From Gibbsiella quercinecans (lineage in GTDB: Bacteria; Pseudomonadota; Gammaproteobacteria; Enterobacterales; Enterobacteriaceae): a stretch of 64,000 nt of DNA. The notes under the pieces are model-generated. The model saw nothing but the letters and a program-made list of their open reading frames with translations, had not been told where the DNA came from and did not search any database. The stretch is from the NCBI RefSeq assembly GCF_002291425.1, contig NZ_CP014136.1, positions 3,100,001 through 3,164,000 on the forward strand. The letters run 5' to 3'. Shown piece by piece: positions 29,924 through 38,768 of the stretch. A program made the translations under genes and the position numbers. Position 1 is the stretch's first letter. Each line of letters starts with the position of its first letter.

Positions 29924-29941
29924 TACGTAATATTTTGCGTA
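29924..29941. promoter_or_regulatory. DndB binding site 2 (TACG-N10-CGTA)
   Basis: A second perfect TACG-N10-CGTA, 44 bp (about four helical turns) from site 1. The two spacers share most of their bases (TGATATTTTA and TAATATTTTG). Two sites on one helix face suggest cooperative binding. Confidence 0.8.
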
Positions 29942-30018
29942 CTGCATTCCATTTTTCCTCGGTTTGTTGCTGTAACCCAAGACATACATAATCTTACTCA
30001 CGAATGCTGGATACAGCG

Positions 30019-30128
30019 CTAAGCGAGGTTCTGGTTTTCAAATTGTTGCGGACTAATCCCGCCACAGGCACTGTGACGACGCCAGCGATTATAATCACAC
30101 TCGATATAGTTAAACACCGCGGCTCGCA
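30019..30128 (-). pseudogene. IS3-family transposase OrfB C-terminal remnant (element A)
   Basis: The minus strand encodes [16 protein letters not shown], then [20 protein letters not shown] and a stop. This is the typical IS3-family OrfB C-terminus (integrase-core tail with YxxRRH and SPxQFE). Only about 36 residues remain. A second IS end abuts it directly at 30129-30130. Confidence 0.8.
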
Positions 30129-30129
30129 T

Positions 30130-30290
30130 TGAATCGCCACGGATAATCTAGACGCTTCCGAGCCGTTGATAATATTGATGTTCATATTCCGTCGGTGACA
30201 TCTGATCACTCGAGCCATGCCGAGGCTTACTGTTATAAAACATTTCGACGTAATCAAAAATATCACTGCGGACTTCTTCCCGCGTTCCCA
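30130..30290 (-). mobile_element. IS3-family 3' end (element B), truncated
   Basis: It begins with the terminal repeat TGAATCGCCACGG at 30130. The minus strand encodes an OrfB tail including GSSDQMSPTEYEHQYYQ and LGSV-stop. About 160 bp are nearly identical to 53845-54000. It is inserted in or against element A and is cut at 30290, where it joins element C. Confidence 0.85.
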
Positions 30291-30463
30291 GTCAGTTGTT
30301 GCTGTTGTTTACTGTGCCAGGCGTACAGTTGCAACTCATACAGGCTGAGCTGGCGAGCTGCGGCGGCAACCCCGATATGCTCAGTCAGTTTAAGCGCTTC
30401 CTGACGAAATTCAGGCGTATATCGCTTACGGGGTTTCTTGCTGGTTGATACGGATTTTGTCAT
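30263..30463 (-). pseudogene. IS3-family OrfA N-terminal remnant (element C)
   Basis: The minus strand encodes MTKSVSTSKKPRKRYTPEF followed by RQEALKLTEHIGVAAAARQLSLYELQLYAW, an intact OrfA helix-turn-helix. It is then truncated into element B sequence after SKQQQQL. It is the 5' end of a third, different IS3-type element. Together A, B and C form a nested insertion scar at the right edge of the Dnd island. Confidence 0.8.
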
Positions 30464-30514
30464 GTGAGCGACCTCTGGTTGAGAGTTTACTCACTTAGGC
30501 GGGTAATCCCCCTC

Positions 30515-30552
30515 AAAAAAGGCCCGACATTTCCGAGAAATATCAGGCCTTA
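30515..30552 (-). terminator. Terminator of the allose/nucleoside operon
   Basis: On the minus strand AAGGCC-T-GA-T-ATTT, a short loop and the imperfect complement ending GGGCCTT are followed by TTTT. It lies about 35 bp after the nucleoside hydrolase stop. Confidence 0.75.
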
Positions 30553-30582
30553 ACCTACCAAATATTACCCTCTAACTGCCCA

Positions 30583-31551
30583 TCAACCGACGACCTGCGC
30601 CACGATATCACGGACGATTTTCTGCCCGTCGATGTGCGTGCACACCCGCACATTGGGCGGCGTGTCGCGCAGCGGCACGGTTTGCCCCAGCGTCAGCCGG
30701 CCCGCGGTTTCAATACCGATCGCCATCTCTTCGAAATGCCCAACGCTGGCATCGGCCGCCAAGGCCACCGCTAGCGGATCATAAAGCACACAGCCTTCCG
30801 ACCAGTCGAACATTGGCGCCTCGAAGTAGGTTGCGCAAACCTGCTTAAATAAGGCGGTCAGTGGTTTATTCTGCGCGATATCCTGCAGATGTTCACGCGT
30901 CAGCACCAAGCCGGTGGCGGTATTGGTGACATCAAGGCTCACCATCGTTAGCGGGATGCCGGAACGGAACACAATATCCGCGGCCTGCGGATCAAACCAG
31001 ATATTGCATTCCGCCACCGGGGTGATGTTGCCGCGCCCCCAGGTGGCATCCATCCCCAGTGCGCCGGCCATCATCACCACTTCCTTAATCAACGGTTGGA
31101 TGTCCGGCGCTTTCAGCAGCGCCAGCGCCAGGTTGCTGTGGGCGCCGATGCAAACCAGCGTGATTTCCCCTGGGTATTGCCGCACCAGATCGATGATCAG
31201 TTCGCTGGCGTGCCGGCCGCAATGGGAAGATTCCGCCGCTGGGAGCGCAATGCTGCCTTCACGCCCGCGGGGGCCTGCATAGGCGCGCTGCAACAGCTCC
31301 GGCAGCGTTCCGCCCATCGGTGTGCCCATCCCGGCCGCCACCGGGATCGCCGTGCGCCCGGCCACCTGCAAAATGCGCGTTGCGCAGCGTGCGCCAAGCA
31401 GCGGCGGGCAATTGCCAAACACCGTCGTAATGCCCATGAGCTCCAGGCGCGGATCCTGCAGCGCCAGCATAATCGCTATCGGATCGTCGGCGTCGGTGCC
31501 TGGGATGCCGATTGCCGGATCGGTATCGATAATAATTTTACGTCTGGCCAT
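30583..31551 (-). CDS. Inosine-uridine-type nucleoside hydrolase
   Basis: 322 residues. It hydrolyses an N-glycosidic bond, releasing base and sugar. The calcium-binding N-terminus reads KIIIDTDPAIGIPGTDADDPIAI; compared with the standard DTDPGxDDAxA, a few residues are inserted, but DTDP and the Asp pair remain. Later motifs are GAHSNLALAL, VVMMAGALG and EGCVLYDPLAVA (final Ca ligand Asp). The ATG at 31551 has GGAGAG upstream; a GTG one codon earlier is possible. It is the last gene of the ABC importer operon, suggesting that the imported compound may be a nucleoside or a related glycoside. Confidence 0.88.
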   Translation of the reverse strand: MARRKIIIDTDPAIGIPGTDADDPIAIMLALQDPRLELMGITTVFGNCPPLLGARCATRILQVAGRTAIPVAAGMGTPMGGTLPELLQRAYAGPRGREGSIALPAAESSHCGRHASELIIDLVRQYPGEITLVCIGAHSNLALALLKAPDIQPLIKEVVMMAGALGMDATWGRGNITPVAECNIWFDPQAADIVFRSGIPLTMVSLDVTNTATGLVLTREHLQDIAQNKPLTALFKQVCATYFEAPMFDWSEGCVLYDPLAVALAADASVGHFEEMAIGIETAGRLTLGQTVPLRDTPPNVRVCTHIDGQKIVRDIVAQVVG

Positions 31552-31564
31552 CACCCGTCTCTCC

Positions 31565-32542
31565 TTACAGGCCCATTTTCAGCAGCTTGGGCAGGTTGTC
31601 TTTATCCAGGCTCTCCAGGCTGTCGCCGTACAGGGTGTGGTTAGCCGTATCTACCCGCATCTTGCCCATGCCTTCAATTTCAGTGCCTTCCGCGATCGGT
31701 TTGTTCTCCGCAACCATCTTCCCAAGGCGGACGAAAATCTCCCCGGCGGTCATCGGGTTCCAGATATAGCCGCCTTTGATATCGCCGCTGCGCACCAGTG
31801 CCGCCGCCTGTCCAGGGCTATAGGCGCCTACCACACAAACGCTGTCGCTTTTATTGCGCCTGGCAACGGCGCGGCCCGCGCCCACCGGCCCTGGGGAGCC
31901 GAAGGCCATCATCCCTTTGAAATCGGGATATTTAGACATCAGTTCATTGGTCACCCGCATGGAATCATCCAGCGATTCCCCGGTGCCGTACAGATCGCCC
32001 ACCTGCTGCATCTTCGGGTAGTGCTGTTTCTGGTAATCGATGGCCGCCTGCGCCCATTCGCGGTGCAGCGGGATCGTCAGGCTGCCGACAATAATCGCGT
32101 ATTGCCCCTGTTCCTTCATACACTGCGCCATCAGCTGCATATGCCGCTCGCCGAAGGATTTTGCATCCACCAGCTCAAAATCCCAGTCGGCATATTTCTG
32201 TGCCGGTGACTCATGCACGATCACTTTGATGCCGGCGTCTTTCGCCTTTTTCAACGCTGGCTCCAGCACCGCAGGATCGATCGGCACTACGCCGATAATA
32301 TCGACCTTCTGCGTGATAAGATCTTCGATGGCTTTTACCTGCAGCGCCGGATCCTGCGCCGTCGGCCCCACCTGCCAGGCGTTGATCCCTTGCTTGGCAG
32401 CTTCTTTCTTAATGCCTTCTTCCATCGAGTTGAACCAGGGGTTACCGCCGACTTTCACCACCACCCCCATCTTCAACGGCTCGTTTGCGAATGCATAACC
32501 GCTCAACGCCAGGGAAATCAGTACTGCCGCTATCTTTTTCAT
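31565..32542 (-). CDS. Periplasmic sugar-binding protein of the ABC importer
   Basis: 325 residues with a signal peptide MKKIAAVLISLALSGYAFA followed by the mature chain NEPLKMGVVVK. The fold is the periplasmic-binding-protein type I (ribose/allose class) with PWFNSMEEGIKKEAAKQG and the IIGVVPIDPAVLEPALKKAKDAGI hinge. It delivers the substrate to the two permeases encoded upstream in the same operon. Its place late in the operon, after the enzyme genes, is unusual. Ligand identity cannot be read; a pentose, allose/allulose or a nucleoside are all possible. Confidence 0.9.
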   Translation of the reverse strand: MKKIAAVLISLALSGYAFANEPLKMGVVVKVGGNPWFNSMEEGIKKEAAKQGINAWQVGPTAQDPALQVKAIEDLITQKVDIIGVVPIDPAVLEPALKKAKDAGIKVIVHESPAQKYADWDFELVDAKSFGERHMQLMAQCMKEQGQYAIIVGSLTIPLHREWAQAAIDYQKQHYPKMQQVGDLYGTGESLDDSMRVTNELMSKYPDFKGMMAFGSPGPVGAGRAVARRNKSDSVCVVGAYSPGQAAALVRSGDIKGGYIWNPMTAGEIFVRLGKMVAENKPIAEGTEIEGMGKMRVDTANHTLYGDSLESLDKDNLPKLLKMGL

Positions 32543-32577
32543 TTTGTGCTCCGTTTTTCGCTATGTAGGGTACTGCG

Positions 32578-33573
32578 TTAAAAACCAGAGAGTGACGTGG
32601 ATGCCCCGGCCATTTCACTGCCATCGGCCAGTACGGTGATGCCCAGTTCCGGGTGTTGTTGCATCCGCGCGATCGCCTCGGCATACGCCGGCATCGCGGC
32701 GGCCGCACCGGGCCGCTCAACGCACACCGCCGCGTAGGCAGCGGCAAACAGCGCGGCCTGTTCCAATGTTTCCCCGGCGGCCAGGCGCGCGGCCAGCGCG
32801 CCGTTGAACGCGTCGCCGGCGCCGGTGGTGTCTGCTGGCTGGGCCGGGTAAACCGGCACCAGGGCCATCTGTTGCCCGGTTGATAGCAACGCCCCCTGCA
32901 TGCCCAGCGTGATGATCAACTGGCGCACGCCCTTGGCGTGCAGCGCTTTTGCCGCCTGCCGGGCAGAGGGCAGGTCGGTGACCGCAATCCCGGTGATTTG
33001 GCCGGCCTCGGTGCTGTTGGGGGTGAGCAGATCGGTTTGCGCCAGAAAGCTGTCTTTCACCTTCTGCCAGGGCGCCGGGTTGACGATCACATAGGTGCCG
33101 ACTTGCCTGGCGCAATTGACCATGCGCTGAATCGCGCTCAGGTTATTTTCCAACTGCACCAATAGGATATCGGCCGCGGCCACCGTGGGCTGGCAGCGCT
33201 TCACTTCGGCGGCGCTGACCGTCAGATTGGCGCCGGGATAAACCGAAATCATGTTCTCCGCATCATCCCCGGCCACAAAAATCATCGCGTTGCCGGTAGG
33301 CTTTTCTTTGCAGGTGAACAGGGTGATGGCATCGAACCCCGTCTTCTCCAGGTGGCGGCGGGCAAACAGCCCAAAATCGTCGTTGCCCACTTTGCCGATG
33401 TAATGCACCCGCGCGCCGGCACGCAGCGCGGCCGTGGCCTGGTTGGAGCCTTTGCCGCCCGGCCCCATCATGGTGCTGTGTGCCACCAGCGATTCCCCCG
33501 GCATCGGGAAGCGCGACATTTTGGTGACGATATCCAGGTTAAAAGAGCCGAATACGCAGACTTTGCCTTTCAT
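32578..33573 (-). CDS. PfkB-family sugar kinase (ribokinase-like)
   Basis: 331 residues starting MKGKVCVFGSFNLDIV. I used the second of two adjacent ATGs because AGGAGG lies five bases before it. Substrate motif GPGGKGSNQATAALRAGA is near residue 40, and the C-terminal PfkB signature DTTGAGDAFNGALAARLA carries the catalytic Asp. It resembles ribokinase and likely phosphorylates the released sugar at its terminal hydroxyl. It overlaps the ROK kinase stop by one base, so two different kinases are co-translated. Confidence 0.92.
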   Translation of the reverse strand: MKGKVCVFGSFNLDIVTKMSRFPMPGESLVAHSTMMGPGGKGSNQATAALRAGARVHYIGKVGNDDFGLFARRHLEKTGFDAITLFTCKEKPTGNAMIFVAGDDAENMISVYPGANLTVSAAEVKRCQPTVAAADILLVQLENNLSAIQRMVNCARQVGTYVIVNPAPWQKVKDSFLAQTDLLTPNSTEAGQITGIAVTDLPSARQAAKALHAKGVRQLIITLGMQGALLSTGQQMALVPVYPAQPADTTGAGDAFNGALAARLAAGETLEQAALFAAAYAAVCVERPGAAAAMPAYAEAIARMQQHPELGITVLADGSEMAGASTSLSGF

Positions 33574-34466
33574 CATGCCCTCCTGAAATAACGCGCCGCC
33601 GCCAGGCAGGCGCCCCGGCAGCCGGTGTGGTCGGTGGCATGGCTGTTGATGATCTTCAGGCCACCGCGCGTTACCGGCGGGCGCAAATGGCGGGCGATCT
33701 CGCGGTGCAACTGCGCCAGCGGGAAATCGGCCATCGCCAGCACACCGCCGCCGAGAATGAGATACTCCGGATCCAGAATGTTCATTTCGCTGGCGATCAC
33801 CTTGGCCAGCCGGGAAACAAACTGCTGCAACGCCGGGTGCGCGCCGTGGCGGCTAAACAGTTGCGATATCGGCAGGGTGGGGTAATGCTCATGCGCCCAA
33901 TGGCTTAACCAGCTTCCTGAGGTGATCGTCTCGGCGCACCCCTGGTTGCCGCAGGGGCACGGGCGATCGTTATCCGCCCAGGGAATATGGCCCACTTCGC
34001 CCGAGCCGCCATGCTCGCCGTGGTAAAACTGCCCGTTTAGCCACAGGCTGTTGCCCATGCCGGTGCCGAGGTAAAAGCCGACGGCGTTATCCGGCAGCGT
34101 GTCCAGTTGCAACAGATCCCACAGCATCAGATGGTTAACGTCTTTATCCATCGCTACCGGGGCGCCAATCATCTCGCTGAGATTCGCCGCCACCGGTATG
34201 CCGTCCAGCGCCTGGATAAACGGCAATGAAACCACCTGGCGGCGATCGCGGCTGAGGATCCCCGGCAGCCCAAGCATCACACCGGCAATCGGCCGTTCGG
34301 CCTGGGCGGCGGCAATCAGTTCCGCCAGCGCGGCCAGCGCATCCGGCGCGGTCGCCCATCCGGCGGTGGGCAATTTGCGAAACCCCGCCCAGCCGTCGTC
34401 GCCTTGCAAGGTTAATAGACGGGTACTGGTGCCGCCGATGTCGATGCCCAGCCAGGTTTCAGTCAT
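33573..34466 (-). CDS. ROK-family kinase, D-allose kinase-like
   Basis: 297 residues. N-terminal ATP motif GIDIGGTSTRLL, active-site segment VAMDKDVNHL with the catalytic Asp, GTGMGNSLW, and the ROK zinc motif EVGHIPW...CPCGNQGCAET. The closest E. coli counterpart by layout is AlsK. It follows the AlsE-like epimerase with a 4-bp overlap, as in allose operons. Confidence 0.88.
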   Translation of the reverse strand: MTETWLGIDIGGTSTRLLTLQGDDGWAGFRKLPTAGWATAPDALAALAELIAAAQAERPIAGVMLGLPGILSRDRRQVVSLPFIQALDGIPVAANLSEMIGAPVAMDKDVNHLMLWDLLQLDTLPDNAVGFYLGTGMGNSLWLNGQFYHGEHGGSGEVGHIPWADNDRPCPCGNQGCAETITSGSWLSHWAHEHYPTLPISQLFSRHGAHPALQQFVSRLAKVIASEMNILDPEYLILGGGVLAMADFPLAQLHREIARHLRPPVTRGGLKIINSHATDHTGCRGACLAAARYFRRA

Positions 34467-35143
34467 ACCGGCTCCCGCGCCTGTTCGATGTTTTCGATCA
34501 TTAAAGACCAGGCGGAAGCCAGATCTTCATGCAGGTTAAACAGCCCGGACGTGCCTACAATCAGCACTTCCGCCCCGGCGTTCAGCAGCGTGCGATAGGT
34601 TTTCTGGTTGCACGAACCGTCGATCTCAATCAGATAGCGGTAGCCGTGCTGCGTTTTGAGATCGCGCAGTTCGGCGATTTTCTGCACCATTTCCGCAATA
34701 AACGGCTGGCCGGCGTAGCCGGGATCGACCGTCATCACGGTGATTTTGTCCAGCAGGTGGATGTAATGCTGAATAAAGGCGACCGGGGTGGCCGGGTTGA
34801 GCACCACGCCCACTTTCTTCCCCAGCGCCCGAATTTGATTAATCACCCGGAACGCGTCTTTGTTGATGGTTTCGGCATGTGGGCAGATGTAATCCGCGCC
34901 GGCGTTGGCCACCGCCTCAATAAAATCGGTCGGCTCTTCCACCATCATGTGCACGTCGATCGTCACCGGCGTGAATGGCCGGATCTGTTCGATAAAGAAG
35001 GGCGACAGGGTGATGTTTTTCACATAGTGGCCGTCCATGATGTCGATGTGCAGGAAGTCGGCGCGGGTATTGAGCACCGCCAGTTGCTGCTTGATTTCCA
35101 TTAGGTTCATGCACATTAATGAGGGCGAAATTAGGGTACGCAT
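34463..35143 (-). CDS. alsE: D-allulose-6-phosphate 3-epimerase (AlsE-like)
   Basis: 226 residues. A TIM-barrel ribulose-phosphate-3-epimerase relative with ISPSLMCMNLMEIKQQ, FLHIDIMDGHYVKN, KITVMTVDPGYAGQPFI, IDGSCN and IVGTSGLF. These follow E. coli AlsE almost segment by segment. The metal-site Asp is in DIMDGH and the partner Asp in VDPGYAGQ. It converts allulose 6-phosphate to fructose 6-phosphate. The start at 35143 overlaps the permease stop (TGATG); the in-frame extension upstream lies in the permease gene. Confidence 0.9.
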   Translation of the reverse strand: MRTLISPSLMCMNLMEIKQQLAVLNTRADFLHIDIMDGHYVKNITLSPFFIEQIRPFTPVTIDVHMMVEEPTDFIEAVANAGADYICPHAETINKDAFRVINQIRALGKKVGVVLNPATPVAFIQHYIHLLDKITVMTVDPGYAGQPFIAEMVQKIAELRDLKTQHGYRYLIEIDGSCNQKTYRTLLNAGAEVLIVGTSGLFNLHEDLASAWSLMIENIEQAREPV

Positions 35144-36192
35144 CAGACTTCCTTTTTGTTCGTTAAGCCGGCCTGGCGTGCAAGCAATGTGCTGCGCCGC
35201 ACCGCGCGGGAGTGAAGGAGTTTGGTTTTGCAGAACTTCAGGCCCAGCACCACAATCAGCACGGCGCCCCACATCGCCAGGCTGAAGTGCTGGCTAATGT
35301 TCATCAGGTTGAAGCCGGTCGAGAGGATCTGCAGCGCGATTAGCGCCAGCACCACGCCGGTAACCCGGCCAAACCCGCCGTTCGGATCTGCGCCGCCCAG
35401 GATGATGGCCAGCACGGTAATCAGCAGGTAGGAATCGCCATAGCCCATGCGCGCCGAGTTGAAACGCGCCATCATTACCAGCCCGGCCAGCACGCACAGC
35501 AGGCTGGAAATGACATAAACCAGAATCAGTAAACGGTGGGTATTGACGCCGCTGAACCAGGTGGCGTTGATGTTGCTGCCGCCCATATAGATGCATTTCC
35601 CGGCGCGGGTTTTGCCCAAAAACAGCGCCATCGCGCCGCTGGCGCAGAAGAACAGCCAGAGCGGCAGCGGGATGCCCAGGAAGGTATCCGCCCCCAGCGC
35701 CCGTACCACGTCCGGCATGCCGCTCACCGCTGTGCCGCGCGTCAGCCAGATGCCGATGCCGTTGACTGTCATCATGGTCGCCAGCGTAACCAGAATCGGG
35801 TGCGCGCCGATGCGGCTCACCATCAGCCCGGTGATCAGGCCAATCAGCGTGGCGATCAACGCCGCCCCGGCCAGCGCCAGCAGCAGCCACAACAGTTGCA
35901 GGCCGGTACCGGCGCCGGCCGGCAGGAAGGTCAGCAGCACCCAGGCGATAAACAGCGCCGTCAGGTTGGCGGTGGCGATAATACACAGGTTCAGGCCGCC
36001 GCTAAGAATGGCGATAAACATCGCCAGCGTCAGCAGCCCCAGCTCCGGCAACTGAAACGCCATGCTGACAAAGGTCGTCCCGGTTAAAAACCGCCCGGGC
36101 AACAAGAGGCTGAAGGCGACGATGCCGAGGGCAATCAGCAGCAACAGGCCAGGGTGCGCTTTATCACTGCTGAGAAAATGAAGTCTTTTCAT
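35143..36192 (-). CDS. Sugar ABC transporter permease 2 (RbsC/AlsC family)
   Basis: 349 residues with 8-10 hydrophobic segments. The EAA-like loop region near GGSNINATWFSGVNTHR and the conserved AIILGGADPNGGFGRVTGVVLAL mark the RbsC/AlsC/XylH permease family. It starts MKRLHFLSSDKAHPG, 14 bp after the preceding permease stop. With the second permease it forms a heterodimeric channel, an arrangement different from the homodimeric AlsC of E. coli. Confidence 0.92.
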   Translation of the reverse strand: MKRLHFLSSDKAHPGLLLLIALGIVAFSLLLPGRFLTGTTFVSMAFQLPELGLLTLAMFIAILSGGLNLCIIATANLTALFIAWVLLTFLPAGAGTGLQLLWLLLALAGAALIATLIGLITGLMVSRIGAHPILVTLATMMTVNGIGIWLTRGTAVSGMPDVVRALGADTFLGIPLPLWLFFCASGAMALFLGKTRAGKCIYMGGSNINATWFSGVNTHRLLILVYVISSLLCVLAGLVMMARFNSARMGYGDSYLLITVLAIILGGADPNGGFGRVTGVVLALIALQILSTGFNLMNISQHFSLAMWGAVLIVVLGLKFCKTKLLHSRAVRRSTLLARQAGLTNKKEV

Positions 36193-36206
36193 GGCGTTCT
36201 CCCTGG

Positions 36207-37196
36207 TCAGACGAAGCTGACGTCGGTCTCTTTGCGTTTTTTGTAATGGGTGACGGCGATGGCGACCATAATCACTACGCCGATGACGATGTTCATGAAG
36301 TAGCTGGAAACGCCCACCAGGTTGAGGCCGTTTTTCAATATGGCGATCAGGAACACGCCCATCAGCGTGCCGGTGACGCTGCCTTTGCCGCCCATCAGGC
36401 TGGCGCCGCCCAGCACGGTGGCGGCCAGCACATCCAGCTCGCCGCCCACCAGCGCATTGGGCACCACCTCGCCGACGCGATAAACCTGCACCAGCCCGCC
36501 GATGGCGGCCAGTGCGCCCAGGTAGCCATAGGCCAGGATATGGATCAGCCCCACCCGGATGCCGATGCGGCGTGCGGATTCCTGATCGCCGCCCGTGGCG
36601 TAGAGCTGGCGGCCAAGGTGGGTTTTGTTGAGTAGCAGCCAGGTGATCATGGTGATGATCAGCATAATGGCGAGCGGCAGGCCGATCTGGTAAGGCTGCC
36701 CATTGACGGTAAATGGCAGCACGCTATGCAGCGTGACCCACCACTCCGGCAGGTTATAGAGGCTGCGCCCTTCGGTGATCCACATCAGCAGGCCAAACAG
36801 CAGCGCCTGCATACTGATGGTGATGATGATCGACACAATCCGCAGCCAGTAGATCAGTACCGCATTGATAACGCCGAACAGCGTGCCGCAAAGGATCGCC
36901 AGCAGAATACTCAGCGGGGCATTATCGAAGCCCAGATTCACGAACAGCGCGGCAATGATGTACTGCACCACCGAAGCCACGGCGGCGAAGGCGATATCGA
37001 TTCCCCCGGTCACCAGCACCACGAACAGCCCCAGCGCGAAAATGCCGGTGACGGCGTAGGTTTCCGCCAGATCGAGCAGGTTTTGCAACGACAGGAACTG
37101 TTCGCTGGCGAACGAGAACAGCACGATAAAGAACAACAGCACCCACGCCAGCCAGCCTTGGCTGGATTTTGGTTTGAACAAGGATAAATCAGGCAT
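36207..37196 (-). CDS. Sugar ABC transporter permease 1 (RbsC/AlsC family)
   Basis: 329 residues with a similar multi-helix profile. Conserved pieces are GIDIAFAAVASVVQY, the cytoplasmic loop ATGGDQESARRIGIRVG, and AATVLGGASLMGGKGSVTGTLMGV. The start overlaps the ATPase stop by 8 bp. It partners with the second permease and the double ATPase. Confidence 0.92.
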   Translation of the reverse strand: MPDLSLFKPKSSQGWLAWVLLFFIVLFSFASEQFLSLQNLLDLAETYAVTGIFALGLFVVLVTGGIDIAFAAVASVVQYIIAALFVNLGFDNAPLSILLAILCGTLFGVINAVLIYWLRIVSIIITISMQALLFGLLMWITEGRSLYNLPEWWVTLHSVLPFTVNGQPYQIGLPLAIMLIITMITWLLLNKTHLGRQLYATGGDQESARRIGIRVGLIHILAYGYLGALAAIGGLVQVYRVGEVVPNALVGGELDVLAATVLGGASLMGGKGSVTGTLMGVFLIAILKNGLNLVGVSSYFMNIVIGVVIMVAIAVTHYKKRKETDVSFV

Positions 37197-38694
37197 TGAT
37201 CACCTCCGCCAGTTGCTGCTGCGCCACCTGCTGTGGTTGATATTCGGCGTGTATGGTGCCGTCACGGAAATGAAGGATGCGGTCGCAGTTGTAGTAAACC
37301 TCCGGCACTTCGTCCGAAATAAGGAGGATCGCCAGGCCTTCTTTCGCCAACTGATGTATCAGGCTGTAGATACTGGCTTTCGCGCCGACGTCTACGCCGA
37401 CCGTGGGGGAATCGAGGATCAGGATCTTCGGCTGCGTCAGCACCCATTTCGCCAGCACGATTTTTTGCTGATTGCCGCCGGAGAGCGTGGAAATGGCGTG
37501 TTCCGGATCCGCCACGCGCACGCCCAGTTGGTTTATCCAACTGTGAATGAGCTTGTTTTTGCGGTATTCATCGATCAGGTGGAAGCGGTTGCGCAGTTGA
37601 TCGAGGATCGCGATCACCATGTTGTCGGCGACCGACTGCTGCTGCACCAGCCCCAGCGTGAGGCGATCTTCAGAGACATAGCCGATGCCGGCCTTGATCG
37701 CATCCTCGTGGCTACGAAAGCGCACCGGTTTGCTGTCCAGCCAGATTTTGCCGCTGTCTGGCCGGGTCATGCCGAACAGCGATAGCGCCAGTTCGGTGCG
37801 GCCGGAGCCCAACAGCCCGCACAGCCCCAGAACTTCACCTTCATAGAGGGAAAAGTTGACGTCGTGGTACTGCGCTTCACGGCTCAGGTTCTCCACCTCA
37901 AGCAGCTTGCGCTGCGGGTTCAGCGTCGGCGTTTTCAGGTGGTAGTCGAGTTTCAGGCCCGTCATCAGTTCGGTGAGGCGGCGGCTGTCCATGTCGCTGG
38001 CCGGCCAGGTGCCCATCTTGCGGCCGTCGCGCAGCACGGTAACCCGGTCGGAAATCTCCAGCACTTCATCCAACCGGTGGCTGACAAACACCACGCAAAT
38101 GTTTTTCTCTTTCAGATAGCGCACGGTGCGCAGGAGCTGGTTGACCTCGGTGCGGGTGAGCGAGGCGGTGGGCTCATCCATAATGACCAGGCGGGCATCC
38201 GCCACCAGCGCGCGGCAAATCGCCACCTGTTGGCGTTGGGCGATGGAAAGTGCCGCGACCTTCGCATCCAGATCCAGCTCGAACTTCAGCTCATGAATAA
38301 TGCGTTGCGCGCAGGCTTTCAGCTTCTTCGCACTGTACCAGCCCAGCAGGTGGCCCAGGTTATATTCGAAGGCGATGTTTTCCGCCACGGTGAGGTTAGG
38401 GAACAGCGACAGATCCTGATAAATCACCTGGATGCCGAAATCGCGCGCCTGCTTGGGCGTGAGGCGGGAAATGCGCTCACCGTTGCCGAGCGTAATCAGG
38501 CTGCCGGCATCTGGAACGTGAACGCCGGAGATGACTTTAATTAAGGTGCTTTTACCACAGCCGTTGGTGCCCGCCAGGCAATGCACCTCTCCCGCCATTA
38601 AAGACAGTGAAATATCGCTTAACGCACGGTTACCGCCAAAAGTTTTGGATAAATTTTCCAGCGTAATTAATGTTTGCGATGTGAATGCTTGCAT
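37189..38694 (-). CDS. Sugar ABC transporter ATP-binding protein (RbsA/AlsA family)
   Basis: 501 residues with two fused nucleotide-binding domains. The first has Walker A GTNGCGKST, signature LSIAQRQQVAICRAL and Walker B LVIMDEPTASL. The second has a degenerate Walker A GLLGSGRTEL and signature LSGGNQQKIVLAKW. This tandem form is typical of pentose/allose importers. It is the first structural gene of the operon, 74 bp downstream of the regulator gene. Confidence 0.95.
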   Translation of the reverse strand: MQAFTSQTLITLENLSKTFGGNRALSDISLSLMAGEVHCLAGTNGCGKSTLIKVISGVHVPDAGSLITLGNGERISRLTPKQARDFGIQVIYQDLSLFPNLTVAENIAFEYNLGHLLGWYSAKKLKACAQRIIHELKFELDLDAKVAALSIAQRQQVAICRALVADARLVIMDEPTASLTRTEVNQLLRTVRYLKEKNICVVFVSHRLDEVLEISDRVTVLRDGRKMGTWPASDMDSRRLTELMTGLKLDYHLKTPTLNPQRKLLEVENLSREAQYHDVNFSLYEGEVLGLCGLLGSGRTELALSLFGMTRPDSGKIWLDSKPVRFRSHEDAIKAGIGYVSEDRLTLGLVQQQSVADNMVIAILDQLRNRFHLIDEYRKNKLIHSWINQLGVRVADPEHAISTLSGGNQQKIVLAKWVLTQPKILILDSPTVGVDVGAKASIYSLIHQLAKEGLAILLISDEVPEVYYNCDRILHFRDGTIHAEYQPQQVAQQQLAEVINA

Positions 38695-38768
38695 ATTACA
38701 GCCCCGGGTTGGCAGGTGATGCTAACTGCGCCAGCGGAACACTGGCGATAAATTTTATTTCCATGGCG

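Noticed and set aside
9989-31000. Right attachment repeat (attR) of the leuX island
   Set aside because: I looked for the leuX 3' end sequence near the IS remnants and downstream and did not find a copy; not reported as a feature.
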